64,000 nt of DNA from Bacteroidaceae bacterium (GTDB lineage: Bacteria > Bacteroidota > Bacteroidia > Bacteroidales > Bacteroidaceae). Below the pieces are notes generated by a model. It made no database searches and was not told where the DNA came from. It was given only the letters and a program-made list of their open reading frames with translations. The position numbers were made by a program, and so were the translations under genes. The stretch is from NCBI GenBank assembly GCA_017416705.1, contig JAFQBG010000007.1, forward strand, positions 27,674-91,673, in the 5' to 3' direction. Positions 36,362-44,478 of the stretch are shown here, piece after piece (within the stretch, counting starts at the first letter, position 1; every line of letters starts with the position of its first letter).

Positions 36362-37567
36362 ATGAAAATATTAGTTTTGAACTGTGGCAGTTCATCTATA
36401 AAATACCAGCTATTCGATATCGAAAAGAAAGAGGTACTTGCCAAGGGTGGAATAGAAAAAATAGGCCTCGAAGGTTCATTCCTTAAATTCAACCTTCCCA
36501 ACGGCGAAAAAGAGACAATAACAACAGCCATCCCCGAACACACCACCGGCGTTCGCCTTATCATAGACATACTCACAAGTGCCAAATATGGCGTAGTGGG
36601 TTCTATAAACGAGATAGACGCTGTTGGTCATCGCATGGTGCATGGTGGCGAGAAATTCAGCAAATCGACACTGCTCACCGACGATGTATTAAAAGACTTT
36701 GCCGCATGCAGCGACCTTGCACCCCTGCACAACCCCGCCAACCTCAAAGGCGTTGATGCAGTAAAAGAGATAGCCCCCGACATGCCACAGGTGGGAGTGT
36801 TCGACACATCGTTCCACCAAACAATGCCCGACTACGCATATATGTACGCCCTCCCCTACGAGCTATACGAGCAATACGGAGTACGTCGTTACGGTTTCCA
36901 TGGAACATCGCACCGCTACATCACCAAGCGTGCACTCGAAATGATGGGCACAGCAGCCGAAGGCACACGCATAATAACATGCCACATAGGTAACGGAGGC
37001 TCCATAACAGCAGTCAAAGACGGCAAGAGCGTCGATACCTCCATGGGACTAACCCCGCTCGAAGGCCTCATGATGGGTACACGAAGCGGCGATGTTGACC
37101 CCGGAGCCATTCCCTTCATAATGGAGAAGCTACACCTTGACGGTCATGGACTCTCCGACCTTCTGAACAAAAAATCGGGAGTAGCCGGCATTTCGGGTGT
37201 ATCGTCCGACATGCGCGAGGTGAACGCCGCAGCCGAGAGCGGCAACAAACGTGCCGAGCTATCGAACACCATGTATTTCTACCGCATTAAAAAATACATA
37301 GGAGCCTACGCAGCCGCAATGGGCGGTGTCGATGCCATTGTATTTGCAGGTGGCGTTGGCGAAAACCAGTTCGACTGTCGCCGCGAGGTGCTCAAAGGAT
37401 TGGAATTCCTTGGCGTGGAACTGGACCAAGAGGTCAATGCACGTACACGTGGCGAGGAAGCAGTGCTCTCGACCTCCGCATCGAAGGTAAAAGTATTGCT
37501 CATCCCCACCGACGAGGAGCTTATGATAGCAAGCGACACCTACGAGATAGTAAAAGAACTAAGATAA
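36362..37567 (+). CDS. ackA: Acetate kinase
   Basis: 401 residues from ATG 36362 (the longer frame from 36269 lies in the end of pta and is rejected). Acetate kinase signatures: MKILVLNCGSSSIKYQLFD (ATP/acetyl-phosphate site with active-site Asn and Ser), GHRMVHGGEKF, the catalytic Asp context VGVFDTSFHQTMP, GFHGTSHRYI (with catalytic Arg/His nearby) and TCHIGNGGSI. Transfers the phosphoryl group from acetyl phosphate to ADP, giving acetate and ATP. Directly after pta and followed by a strong terminator. Confidence 0.97.
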   Translation: MKILVLNCGSSSIKYQLFDIEKKEVLAKGGIEKIGLEGSFLKFNLPNGEKETITTAIPEHTTGVRLIIDILTSAKYGVVGSINEIDAVGHRMVHGGEKFSKSTLLTDDVLKDFAACSDLAPLHNPANLKGVDAVKEIAPDMPQVGVFDTSFHQTMPDYAYMYALPYELYEQYGVRRYGFHGTSHRYITKRALEMMGTAAEGTRIITCHIGNGGSITAVKDGKSVDTSMGLTPLEGLMMGTRSGDVDPGAIPFIMEKLHLDGHGLSDLLNKKSGVAGISGVSSDMREVNAAAESGNKRAELSNTMYFYRIKKYIGAYAAAMGGVDAIVFAGGVGENQFDCRREVLKGLEFLGVELDQEVNARTRGEEAVLSTSASKVKVLLIPTDEELMIASDTYEIVKELR

Positions 37568-37584
37568 TAGGAATAAATCCTTAT

Positions 37585-37626
37585 AAAAAAACTCCACAGC
37601 ACCCTTGGGTGCTGTGGAGTTTTTTA
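37585..37626. terminator. Bidirectional terminator between ackA and the efp-led minus unit
   Basis: Arms AAAAAACTCCACAGCACCC and its complement around a TT centre, flanked by A and T runs on either side (37585-37626). Confidence 0.9.
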
Positions 37627-37639
37627 TTTGCATGAAAAA

Positions 37640-38068
37640 TTATTGCTTTTCCATTCTAACATCGAACGCCGTACGCGAGCCAATTCTTACATTCTGCGTC
37701 ACATAGCCACTTGCACGCACCACCAGAGTGTTTTTTGTATTCTTCATCACCAGCGAGAAATTGCCATCGGGGTCGGTGAATGTAACGGTCACTATACGCC
37801 CCTTGCTGTCGCGTTCGCAAACGCTCGCCATGGAAATGGCATCGCCCTCGACGCTGCTCACATTACCCGATATGGCAACATCGGCCTTGCCGCCTGCAAA
37901 CAACTGCACCAGCCTCTCCCCTATGCCATTCTCGGTAGTCACAGCCCTATCTATAAACACCAGCATCAAGACAAACAGAATGAGTGCAATGATATAAAAA
38001 GGAGGTCCGCTGCGTTCTTTCTCGGCACGCACATAGTTGCTACCCTCGTTTTTGTTATAGCTGTCCAT
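37640..38068 (-). CDS. Membrane-anchored protein with carboxypeptidase-regulatory-like domain
   Basis: 142 residues. A charged N-terminus, one transmembrane helix at about residues 25-40 (FYIIALILFVLMLVFI), then a beta domain (ADVAISGNVSSVEGDA, VTFTDPDGNFSLVM, ASGYVTQNVRI) of the carboxypeptidase D regulatory-like type common in Bacteroidota envelope proteins. It is last in the minus-strand unit after lpxH (50 nt). Such a domain is usually a binding or spacer module; no enzyme is attached here. The role is unknown. A strong bidirectional terminator lies right after its stop. Confidence 0.78.
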   Translation of the reverse strand: MDSYNKNEGSNYVRAEKERSGPPFYIIALILFVLMLVFIDRAVTTENGIGERLVQLFAGGKADVAISGNVSSVEGDAISMASVCERDSKGRIVTVTFTDPDGNFSLVMKNTKNTLVVRASGYVTQNVRIGSRTAFDVRMEKQ

Positions 38069-38118
38069 ATGACAATTTTTACATATATAAAAGCCGTTTT
38101 AATTTATAAGCAGGGTTG

Positions 38119-38898
38119 TCACTCGCTCTGCGACACCACACGCACAGCATCGCCCTCGACGTAACGTTCGTGCGAAATTGTTTTGCCATCCCACACCACA
38201 TAGGCAAATGTATTTATCCAGTCGCCCAACAGTATGCAACGTGTTTTCTCGCCAATAGTCATATCCTCGTCGCAGTGTCGGTGTCCGAAAATAAAACAAT
38301 CTATTGTGCTATGCTTGGCAAGATAGCTGTTTGCAAACAGTATGCACGACTCCTTTTCGGCACCAAGGAAGGGTGTATCGCCTTTTATTTTGTGCTGTAT
38401 CATGCTGTGTCGTGCCCAACTGTTACCCATCCATATGCTCCAACGCGGATGTATCGTCGAGAACATCTTGCGCAGGAAGGAACTGCGAAACATCGAACGC
38501 AGAAGAATATATTTCCTATCGTCCGAGAATTCATCGCCATGAGCAAGATAGAACTCCTTGCCCATTATCTCGGTGAGGAATGGTTCGCGATGTATCGTCA
38601 TGCCACACTCCTTCTCGAAATAGTCCAAGCACCACTGGTCGTGGTTGCCGGCAAGGAAATGCACCTCGACACCCATGTCCGTAAGCTCCGACACCTTGCC
38701 CAAAAAGCGTGTGAAACCCTTTGGCACGACATATTTATATTCGTACCAGAAATCGAACATATCGCCAAGCATATACACTGCCAAAGCATCGTTTTTAATC
38801 TTGTCCAAGAACGATACCAAACGGCGTTCCTGCGTGCGGCGATGTTCAAGCGCCCAAGAGCCAAGATGAGCATCGGACAGGAAATATACCTTTTTCAT
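38119..38898 (-). CDS. lpxH: UDP-2,3-diacylglucosamine diphosphatase LpxH
   Basis: 259 residues from ATG 38898; the frame extends to 38991 but the extra 31 residues overlap the preceding gene and fit no family. Calcineurin-type metallophosphatase motifs appear in order: FLSDAHLG, GDMFDFWYEY, LAGNHDQW, LAHGDEF and FGHRHC. The DAHLG variant of DLHLG is usual in Bacteroidota LpxH-like proteins. The enzyme hydrolyses UDP-2,3-diacylglucosamine to lipid X in lipid A synthesis at the inner membrane. Part of the efp-led minus-strand unit; 38 nt after the SufT-like gene. Confidence 0.92.
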   Translation of the reverse strand: MKKVYFLSDAHLGSWALEHRRTQERRLVSFLDKIKNDALAVYMLGDMFDFWYEYKYVVPKGFTRFLGKVSELTDMGVEVHFLAGNHDQWCLDYFEKECGMTIHREPFLTEIMGKEFYLAHGDEFSDDRKYILLRSMFRSSFLRKMFSTIHPRWSIWMGNSWARHSMIQHKIKGDTPFLGAEKESCILFANSYLAKHSTIDCFIFGHRHCDEDMTIGEKTRCILLGDWINTFAYVVWDGKTISHERYVEGDAVRVVSQSE

Positions 38899-38936
38899 AG
38901 CACAGGATGTATAAGATTTTTTTATAATATCACCAA

Positions 38937-39248
38937 TTACAAGAAACCAAGCTCCAATTTTGCCTCCTCGGTCATCAGGTCCTGACTCCACTCGGGCTCA
39001 AAGACAAGGTTCAGGTTCACTGCTCCAACAGACTCAATGGATTCTACTTTTTGTTTAACATCCTCCATCATAAAATCGGCAGCAGGGCAGTTGGGTGCAG
39101 TCAGCGTCATGTCAATATCTACCGAGTTATCCTCCTTGACTTCTATGCGATATATAAGCCCAAGGTCGTATATATTAACAGGTATCTCGGGGTCGTACAC
39201 CGTTTTTATCATCTCGACAATTTTCTCCTCCAATTGATATTTATCCAT
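38937..39248 (-). CDS. SufT/MIP18-family iron-sulfur assembly protein
   Basis: 103 residues. The family (DUF59/FeS assembly SUF-system type) is recognised by IVEMIKTVYDPEIPVNIYDLGL, the conserved DPEIP and DLGLIY motifs, and the single reactive Cys in LTAPNCPAADFM. Members act in iron-sulfur cluster assembly or maturation of Fe-S proteins in the cytoplasm, and the Cys may bind the cluster. The RadC gene precedes it by 24 nt and lpxH follows by 38 nt on the same strand. No suf genes are in view, so its partners lie elsewhere in the genome. Confidence 0.9.
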   Translation of the reverse strand: MDKYQLEEKIVEMIKTVYDPEIPVNIYDLGLIYRIEVKEDNSVDIDMTLTAPNCPAADFMMEDVKQKVESIESVGAVNLNLVFEPEWSQDLMTEEAKLELGFL

Positions 39249-39272
39249 GTTCTTACTATTTTTATGCTGTTT

Positions 39273-39971
39273 TTATAATTTTCCGCTATCGGAGTAACTA
39301 TAATAGCAGTTATCGGTTATTATTATATGGTCAAGCAGTCTTATGTTCATTATTTTGGCTGCTTCGTTCAGATTTTTCGTCAGGCTGTCGTCCTCGGCAC
39401 TGGGGCGCAGGCTGCCCGAGGGATGGTTGTGGCACAATGCTATGGCGGTGGCTCGTTTCAAAAGTGCCTCCCGAAGCACCAGCCTTATATCGACAACGGT
39501 TGCAGTGAGCCCACCCACGCCTATCCTCACATGGTCTATTACCTTGTTCATGTTGTTAAGCAACAACATGTGGCACTCCTCTACCGGCAGGCTGCACATG
39601 ATAGGATAGAAGTATTCGTATAGAATTTTCGACGACACTATGCGCTTTGAATGGTCTATCTCGTCGCTACTGCGTCTTTTCCACAATTCGCATGCCGCCA
39701 TAATTGTTGTGGCCTTTGCCGGCCCTATGCCCTTGAACATACATAGGTCGTCGATAGAGAGTCGCGACAATGCCGATATGCTATCGCCACACGAGGCCAA
39801 TACTTTCCGCATGAGCGACACCGCCGAGTCCTCGGCTGTGCCCGAACCCACGAGTATAGCCAGCAGTTCGGCTTTGCTAAGCGTGGCAAAGCCATGTCGG
39901 TAGGCCTTCTCGCGCGGACGCTCGTCCTCGGGCCACTCCTTGATGCTTTTTCTTTGTGCTTCGTCCGACAT
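39273..39971 (-). CDS. radC: RadC-family JAB/MPN domain protein
   Basis: 232 residues. N-terminal helix-hairpin-helix region (DDLCMFKGIGPAKATTIMAA) and C-terminal JAB/MPN domain with HLLLNNMNKV-like start MLLLNNMNKVIDH and the zinc-binding JAMM motif ALCHNHPSGSLRPSAEDD. This is the standard chromosomal RadC length. Despite the name, a repair role is not established in other bacteria. The start ATG overlaps the stop of the upstream glycosyltransferase gene by one base (TGATG), so translational coupling is likely. Confidence 0.95.
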   Translation of the reverse strand: MSDEAQRKSIKEWPEDERPREKAYRHGFATLSKAELLAILVGSGTAEDSAVSLMRKVLASCGDSISALSRLSIDDLCMFKGIGPAKATTIMAACELWKRRSSDEIDHSKRIVSSKILYEYFYPIMCSLPVEECHMLLLNNMNKVIDHVRIGVGGLTATVVDIRLVLREALLKRATAIALCHNHPSGSLRPSAEDDSLTKNLNEAAKIMNIRLLDHIIITDNCYYSYSDSGKL

Positions 39972-40966
39972 CAGCCTCTATTGTACAATTTTGTTAGGTT
40001 CTTTTTTGTTTCCAGCGGCTGTTTCAGTATCATTTTGAACCAAAGGGCCTTCAAGAAACCTGTGCCATAGCCCGTTATCTGCACAGCGGCTGTCGCCACC
40101 GAATATAACGCTACTTTCAGACTTTTGTTTTTTATGAGCGAGTCCAAGAATATCAACAACGCGTATGCCAACGGCAACAGCAACAACGCCGGGAAGAACA
40201 ACGATGCACACAGCAACAGCACGCCTGCAACAAGCATCAGTGCCGGCAATGTATGCACAGCCTTCAACGAGCCCGGATGCTTTATCTGCAACCATATACG
40301 GGCCTGTCCAAAGTTATTCACCTGCTTGAAGAAACGTTTCATATCGACACGTCGTTTGTGATAGACAAACGTCTGGCGTATGAGCAACGTGCGAAAGCCC
40401 GCCTTGCGTATTCTGAGGCTTAGGTCGATATCCTCGCCCATCATATCCTCGAAACCGCCCACCGTCCGGTACACCTGTTTCGAAAATCCCATATTGAAAG
40501 TACGCGGGCAAAATTTTTCCATGACTCTTTTACCGCCCCTGATGCCGCCTGTTGTCCAGAAGCCTGTCATCGAGTGGTTCACCGCCTTCTGCATATCCGA
40601 GAACGAGTCATCGGCAGCATCGGGACCGCCAAAGCAGTCGCAATAATCGGCCTCCATGGCTGCTTGCAGACGCTCAAAATAGAATGGCGGCAGAATGACA
40701 TCGGAATCGAAGAACAGCAGGTAGTCGCCACCGGCACGTTCCATGCCGTAGTTGCGTGTGTCGCTACGCCCCGAATTGGGTTTGTAATAGTAGTGGATAG
40801 TAAAAAAAGAACGATAGTGACCAAGCAAATGGTCACATCGTTCTTTTGAACCATCCTCTATAATAAGTAACTCAAATGGCTTCACCGTCTGAGCCAACAG
40901 GCTGTCAAGGAGTTCTTTAACCTCGTCGGGCCTGTTATAAACCGGAACTATTATAGAGTATAACAA
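39971..40966 (-). CDS. Family 2 glycosyltransferase with C-terminal membrane region
   Basis: 331 residues. GT2 motifs: YSIIVPVYNRPDEV, LLIIEDGS, NSGRSDTRNYGME, the DXD-type FFDSDVI, and GEDIDLSLRIRKAGF, which includes the catalytic-base region. Residues 225-285 form two or three transmembrane helices, so the enzyme is anchored in the inner membrane, and sugars are probably moved from nucleotide donors onto lipid-linked acceptors. The acceptor is unknown. It lies in the efp-led unit, between efp (17 nt upstream) and radC (1-nt overlap). Confidence 0.93.
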   Translation of the reverse strand: MLYSIIVPVYNRPDEVKELLDSLLAQTVKPFELLIIEDGSKERCDHLLGHYRSFFTIHYYYKPNSGRSDTRNYGMERAGGDYLLFFDSDVILPPFYFERLQAAMEADYCDCFGGPDAADDSFSDMQKAVNHSMTGFWTTGGIRGGKRVMEKFCPRTFNMGFSKQVYRTVGGFEDMMGEDIDLSLRIRKAGFRTLLIRQTFVYHKRRVDMKRFFKQVNNFGQARIWLQIKHPGSLKAVHTLPALMLVAGVLLLCASLFFPALLLLPLAYALLIFLDSLIKNKSLKVALYSVATAAVQITGYGTGFLKALWFKMILKQPLETKKNLTKLYNRG

Positions 40967-40983
40967 ATTTCAACATTTTATGG

Positions 40984-41550
40984 TTATGCTTTGACACGAC
41001 CTACGTATGAGCCGTCGCGTGTGTCAACCTCGACAAGTTCACCCTCGTTAATGAAAAGAGGAACACGAATCTCGGCACCTGTTTCAAGTGTGGCAGGCTT
41101 GGTGGTGTTTGTAGCTGTGTCGCCTTTCAAGCCCGGCTCGGTATATGTAACAGCAAGTACCACCTTCACAGGCATGTCGGCAAAGAGCACTGTTTCGGTA
41201 GATGCGTCGGTCACAACCTCCAAAATCATACCCTCTTTCATGTAATCGACACCGTTTATCTGATACGAAGGAATAGGAATTTGCTCGTATGTCTCTTGGT
41301 TCATGAAAATATAGTCTGTACCCTCTTGATAGAGATATTGGAAGGGGCGACGCTCCACGCGTACGTCTTCGAGTTTCTCACCAATGTTGAAACGACGTTC
41401 CAAAACATAGCCGTTAACAACGTCTTTGAGTTTTGTACGCATGAAAGTGTTTCCTTTACCGGGTTTCACATGCAAAAAGTCGATACAGAAATATAACTTG
41501 CCATCCATGCGGATTGCTGTACCGATTTTAATGTCTTGAGCATTAATCAT
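40984..41550 (-). CDS. efp: Elongation factor P
   Basis: 188 residues, the normal length. N-terminal KOW-like domain with the modification loop VKPGKGN (Lys32), followed by two OB domains ending DTRDGSYVGRVKA, the EF-P signature. EF-P helps ribosomes make peptide bonds at Pro-Pro stretches. The tip residue is Lys (rather than Arg), so modification, if any, would follow the EpmA or another Lys route. It has its own good promoter (41610-41640) and is the first gene of the minus-strand unit reaching 37640. Confidence 0.97.
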   Translation of the reverse strand: MINAQDIKIGTAIRMDGKLYFCIDFLHVKPGKGNTFMRTKLKDVVNGYVLERRFNIGEKLEDVRVERRPFQYLYQEGTDYIFMNQETYEQIPIPSYQINGVDYMKEGMILEVVTDASTETVLFADMPVKVVLAVTYTEPGLKGDTATNTTKPATLETGAEIRVPLFINEGELVEVDTRDGSYVGRVKA

Positions 41551-41609
41551 AACAAAATATTTTTTTATTTAAATTAGTATTCAGTAAATAGTTTACCACA
41601 AATTCGTCG

Positions 41610-41640
41610 CGAAGATAGTCAAAAGTAAAAAAATATGCAA
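41610..41640 (-). promoter_or_regulatory. Promoter of the efp-led unit
   Basis: On the minus strand TTG (41640-41638), a 20-nt spacer and TATCTTCG (41617-41610), a full match in form and spacing. The efp ATG is 59 nt downstream. Confidence 0.75.
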
Positions 41641-41787
41641 TTATTAACCAAGATAATTGATGCACAAAGAAAAAAGATATAAATTCGCGTTCCAAAACCA
41701 TGAATGTCCCGTGCAAGTTGCCATGCAGCAACAATTTACAGGAACAGGACTTTTCGAAAGAATTTTAAACTGTTTCTTAAACTTTTT

Positions 41788-41802
41788 GACACAAATTGTG
41801 TC
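41788..41802. promoter_or_regulatory. 15-nt palindrome upstream of the barrel protein gene
   Basis: GACACAA-A-TTGTGTC lies 42 nt before the start of the TonB-receptor-like gene. Symmetry and position fit a dimeric-repressor operator; no family is implied. Confidence 0.35.
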
Positions 41803-41844
41803 TAAAAACAATAGTGCACATAATAAAAAAACATACCCGGAATA

Positions 41845-44313
41845 ATGAATAGAATATATACACTGTTTTTTGCAATGCTCGTGCCGTTTGTTCTTTTTGC
41901 ACAGAATGCAAACGGAATTATACAAGGAGTCATCACCGATTCAAAGACCAAGCAACCGTTGGATTTTGTGACAGTGGCTTTAATTCCCGAAGGCTCCACC
42001 GCCCCCATTAGCGGATGTACCACAGCCGAGGACGGCTCGTTCATACTGACACAGGTAAAGGCCGGCAATTACATTGTGAAAATCTCGTTCGTAGGCTACA
42101 TGAACGATTCTCGCAAAGTATCAGTGGCCGAGGGCGGCAAAGCCAACCTTGGGAAAATAGCATTAAAACCCGACAACAAACTGCTGAAAGAGGTCGTGGT
42201 GACCGAGCAACGCAGTCAAATGACTTTCGACATAGACAAACGCGTGTTCACCATAGACCAAAACATAGCCGTCACAGGCGGTAGCGCGTCGGATGTTCTC
42301 ACCGACATTCCTTCGGTCGAGGTCGATAACGAAGGAACAGTGTCACTACGCGGCAGCGAGAGCGTTACGGTGTGGATTAACGGCAAAGCATCGGGACTCA
42401 CATCGGACAACCAAGGCGACATATTACAGCAGATGCCTGCCGGCAGCATCGAGAAAATCGAGGTCATAACAAACCCATCGGCAAAACATTCGCCCGAGGG
42501 TACAGCCGGCATAATAAACATAGTGCTTAAACGCGACCGAAAAGCAGGGTACTATGGCAGCGTGCAAGCCGGTGGCGACTCGCAGGGCGGCTACAATGCA
42601 GGCAGCAACATCAATTACAGCAGTGGCAAATTGGATGCCTATGTAGGAATAAACTACCGCCACATGAACCACGACGGCGAAGGAGAATCCTACACGCGCT
42701 ATTTTGCCCAAGACCGTTTCCAACGCCAAGTAACCGACAATTCACGTAAGCCAAAGAACCTATTTGCTCGTGCAGGCCTCACATGGCGATTTACCGAAAA
42801 GGACGAGATTTACACCAACCTGATGGCCATGCGAACAAAAGGCAAGTTCGCCACCGACGTGCTGACACACAGCGGCACGTTATCGACCATGCAGATAACC
42901 GAGGAGCGCATACGCACCACCGACCAGACGAACCGTCCCTCGATGTTTAATTTCGAAGGCGGCTATCGTCACACATTCCGCGAGGGCCATTTCATAGACC
43001 TATCGGTGAACCACAATATATGGCGCATGAACAGAGAAGCCCGGTATCGTCAAAGCACCGCAAGAACGGGCAGCGACATCACAGAAAGCTATCAATACCA
43101 AGACAACGAGAACGACAACCGAAGCACCGAGATCAAACTCGACTACGAGAACAAAATTAGCGATAACGCACGTATCGAGGCAGGCTACAACGGCCGTTTA
43201 TCGCGCGACAAAAGCCCCACAGTGACATACACCGACGAGCAACACACCACGTTGGACAAAGCATTGTTCAACCGTTTCATCTACAACCAAGACACCCATG
43301 CCATCTACGGCACATACTCGGGCAAGATAGGGAATTTCGGTTACCAGCTTGGCTTGCGTGGCGAGTATTGGCGGGTGAAGACACGCTCCACCGGTTGGGA
43401 GCAGGAAAACAGCGGCAACATACCCCCCTATACCGACAAGGACTTTTTCAGTCTGTTCCCCAGCCTGTTCCTTAGCTACCACCTGCCCAACGACAACGAG
43501 ATACAGGTGAACTACACACGTCGTCTGCGTCGTCCGTGGGGTGGCCAGCTGAACAATTTTCACAATATAAGCGACTCCACAAACATATCGTTCGGCAACC
43601 CGGCCCTCACACCCGAATACTCCAACGCCTACGAGCTCAACTACATAAAAAACTGGAAGGAGCACACCCTGTCGGTGTCGGGCTACTACCGCACCACCGA
43701 CGATGTCATACAGCGCATAAGCTATAATCAGGGCAACATCATATACACCACATTCCAGAATGTGGCAAGCGAGCAATCGGCCGGTTTGGAGATAATAGGC
43801 AAGAACCGACTATTCAAAAAGCTCGACCTCACCACCACCATCAACCTGTTCTATTACAAGCTCGACGGATTCAGCTACGACATAGCCGGACAGAACATCA
43901 CAGGACAGGGCGACGAAAATTTTTCGTGGAACGCCCGCATGACAGCCAGCATGATGCTGCCCTACGGCATCACCATGCAAGCCACAGGCCGCTACAACGC
44001 AAAACGCATTGTGGCACAAGGACATCGCGAGCCCAACTACTCGGTCGATTTGGGCCTGCGCAAAAGTTTCAACCAAAAATGGAGCATCAGCGTCAATGTA
44101 CGCGACCTGTTCGACAGTCGCGGCTGGCACACCATAACAGGCGATAACAATTTCATTCGCGATGCCGAAAATCGTCATGGCGGCCGACGCATAGGCGCAA
44201 CGCTGACATATAGTTTCGGCAACATGAAAGCCAAGCGTCCCACACGCAAGCAGAGTCAAAGCCAGAACATGAACACCGGCGACGACGGTTACGACAGCGA
44301 AGGCATGATGTAA
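41845..44313 (+). CDS. TonB-dependent receptor-like outer-membrane barrel protein
   Basis: 822 residues. Signal peptide cut before Gln (FVLFAQ). Residues 25-110 are a carboxypeptidase-regulatory-like domain (GVITDSKTKQPLDFVTVAL), next a plug domain (SVEVDNEGTVSLRGSESVTV, AGSIEKIEVITNPSAKHSPE) and a beta-barrel of about 22 strands ending ATLTYSFGNM with a hydrophilic tail of about 30 residues. This is the OMP_b-brl_3 type found widely in Bacteroidota. No SusD-like partner gene follows, so it is not a SusCD glycan system, and its ligand is unknown. Transcribed alone and closed by a terminator. The palindrome at 41788-41802 may regulate it. Confidence 0.9.
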   Translation: MNRIYTLFFAMLVPFVLFAQNANGIIQGVITDSKTKQPLDFVTVALIPEGSTAPISGCTTAEDGSFILTQVKAGNYIVKISFVGYMNDSRKVSVAEGGKANLGKIALKPDNKLLKEVVVTEQRSQMTFDIDKRVFTIDQNIAVTGGSASDVLTDIPSVEVDNEGTVSLRGSESVTVWINGKASGLTSDNQGDILQQMPAGSIEKIEVITNPSAKHSPEGTAGIINIVLKRDRKAGYYGSVQAGGDSQGGYNAGSNINYSSGKLDAYVGINYRHMNHDGEGESYTRYFAQDRFQRQVTDNSRKPKNLFARAGLTWRFTEKDEIYTNLMAMRTKGKFATDVLTHSGTLSTMQITEERIRTTDQTNRPSMFNFEGGYRHTFREGHFIDLSVNHNIWRMNREARYRQSTARTGSDITESYQYQDNENDNRSTEIKLDYENKISDNARIEAGYNGRLSRDKSPTVTYTDEQHTTLDKALFNRFIYNQDTHAIYGTYSGKIGNFGYQLGLRGEYWRVKTRSTGWEQENSGNIPPYTDKDFFSLFPSLFLSYHLPNDNEIQVNYTRRLRRPWGGQLNNFHNISDSTNISFGNPALTPEYSNAYELNYIKNWKEHTLSVSGYYRTTDDVIQRISYNQGNIIYTTFQNVASEQSAGLEIIGKNRLFKKLDLTTTINLFYYKLDGFSYDIAGQNITGQGDENFSWNARMTASMMLPYGITMQATGRYNAKRIVAQGHREPNYSVDLGLRKSFNQKWSISVNVRDLFDSRGWHTITGDNNFIRDAENRHGGRRIGATLTYSFGNMKAKRPTRKQSQSQNMNTGDDGYDSEGMM

Positions 44314-44322
44314 AAACCCAAA

Positions 44323-44350
44323 AACAGACCCGGCCGGGTCTGTTTTTTTT
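44323..44350 (+). terminator. Terminator of the barrel protein gene
   Basis: Perfect palindrome AACAGACCCGG-CCGGGTCTGTT (44323-44344) followed by eight T residues in total. Confidence 0.92.
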
Positions 44351-44409
44351 CTGCCAAAGACAGAAACTATTTGTAAAAATATTTTTCATTTTAATAAATG
44401 TTTGCGACA

Positions 44410-44448
44410 TTTGCAACGGATGTATGGCACGTGTACATCCGTTGCAAA
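44410..44448 (+). promoter_or_regulatory. Long hairpin in the korAB leader
   Basis: TTTGCAACGGATGTA (44410-44424) and TACATCCGTTGCAAA (44434-44448) are perfectly complementary over 15 bp with a 9-nt loop, ending 30 nt before the korA ATG. No T run follows, so it is not a terminator; an operator or a leader structure is likely. A weak -7 box (AATGTTTG, 44397-44404) lies just upstream. Confidence 0.6.
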
Positions 44449-44478
44449 TTATAAAACAGTTTCAAACATTATACAAAC

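Noticed and set aside
38899-38991. N-terminal extension of LpxH
   Set aside because: Overlaps the SufT-like gene and fits no phosphatase; the family starts at MKKVYFLSDAHLG.
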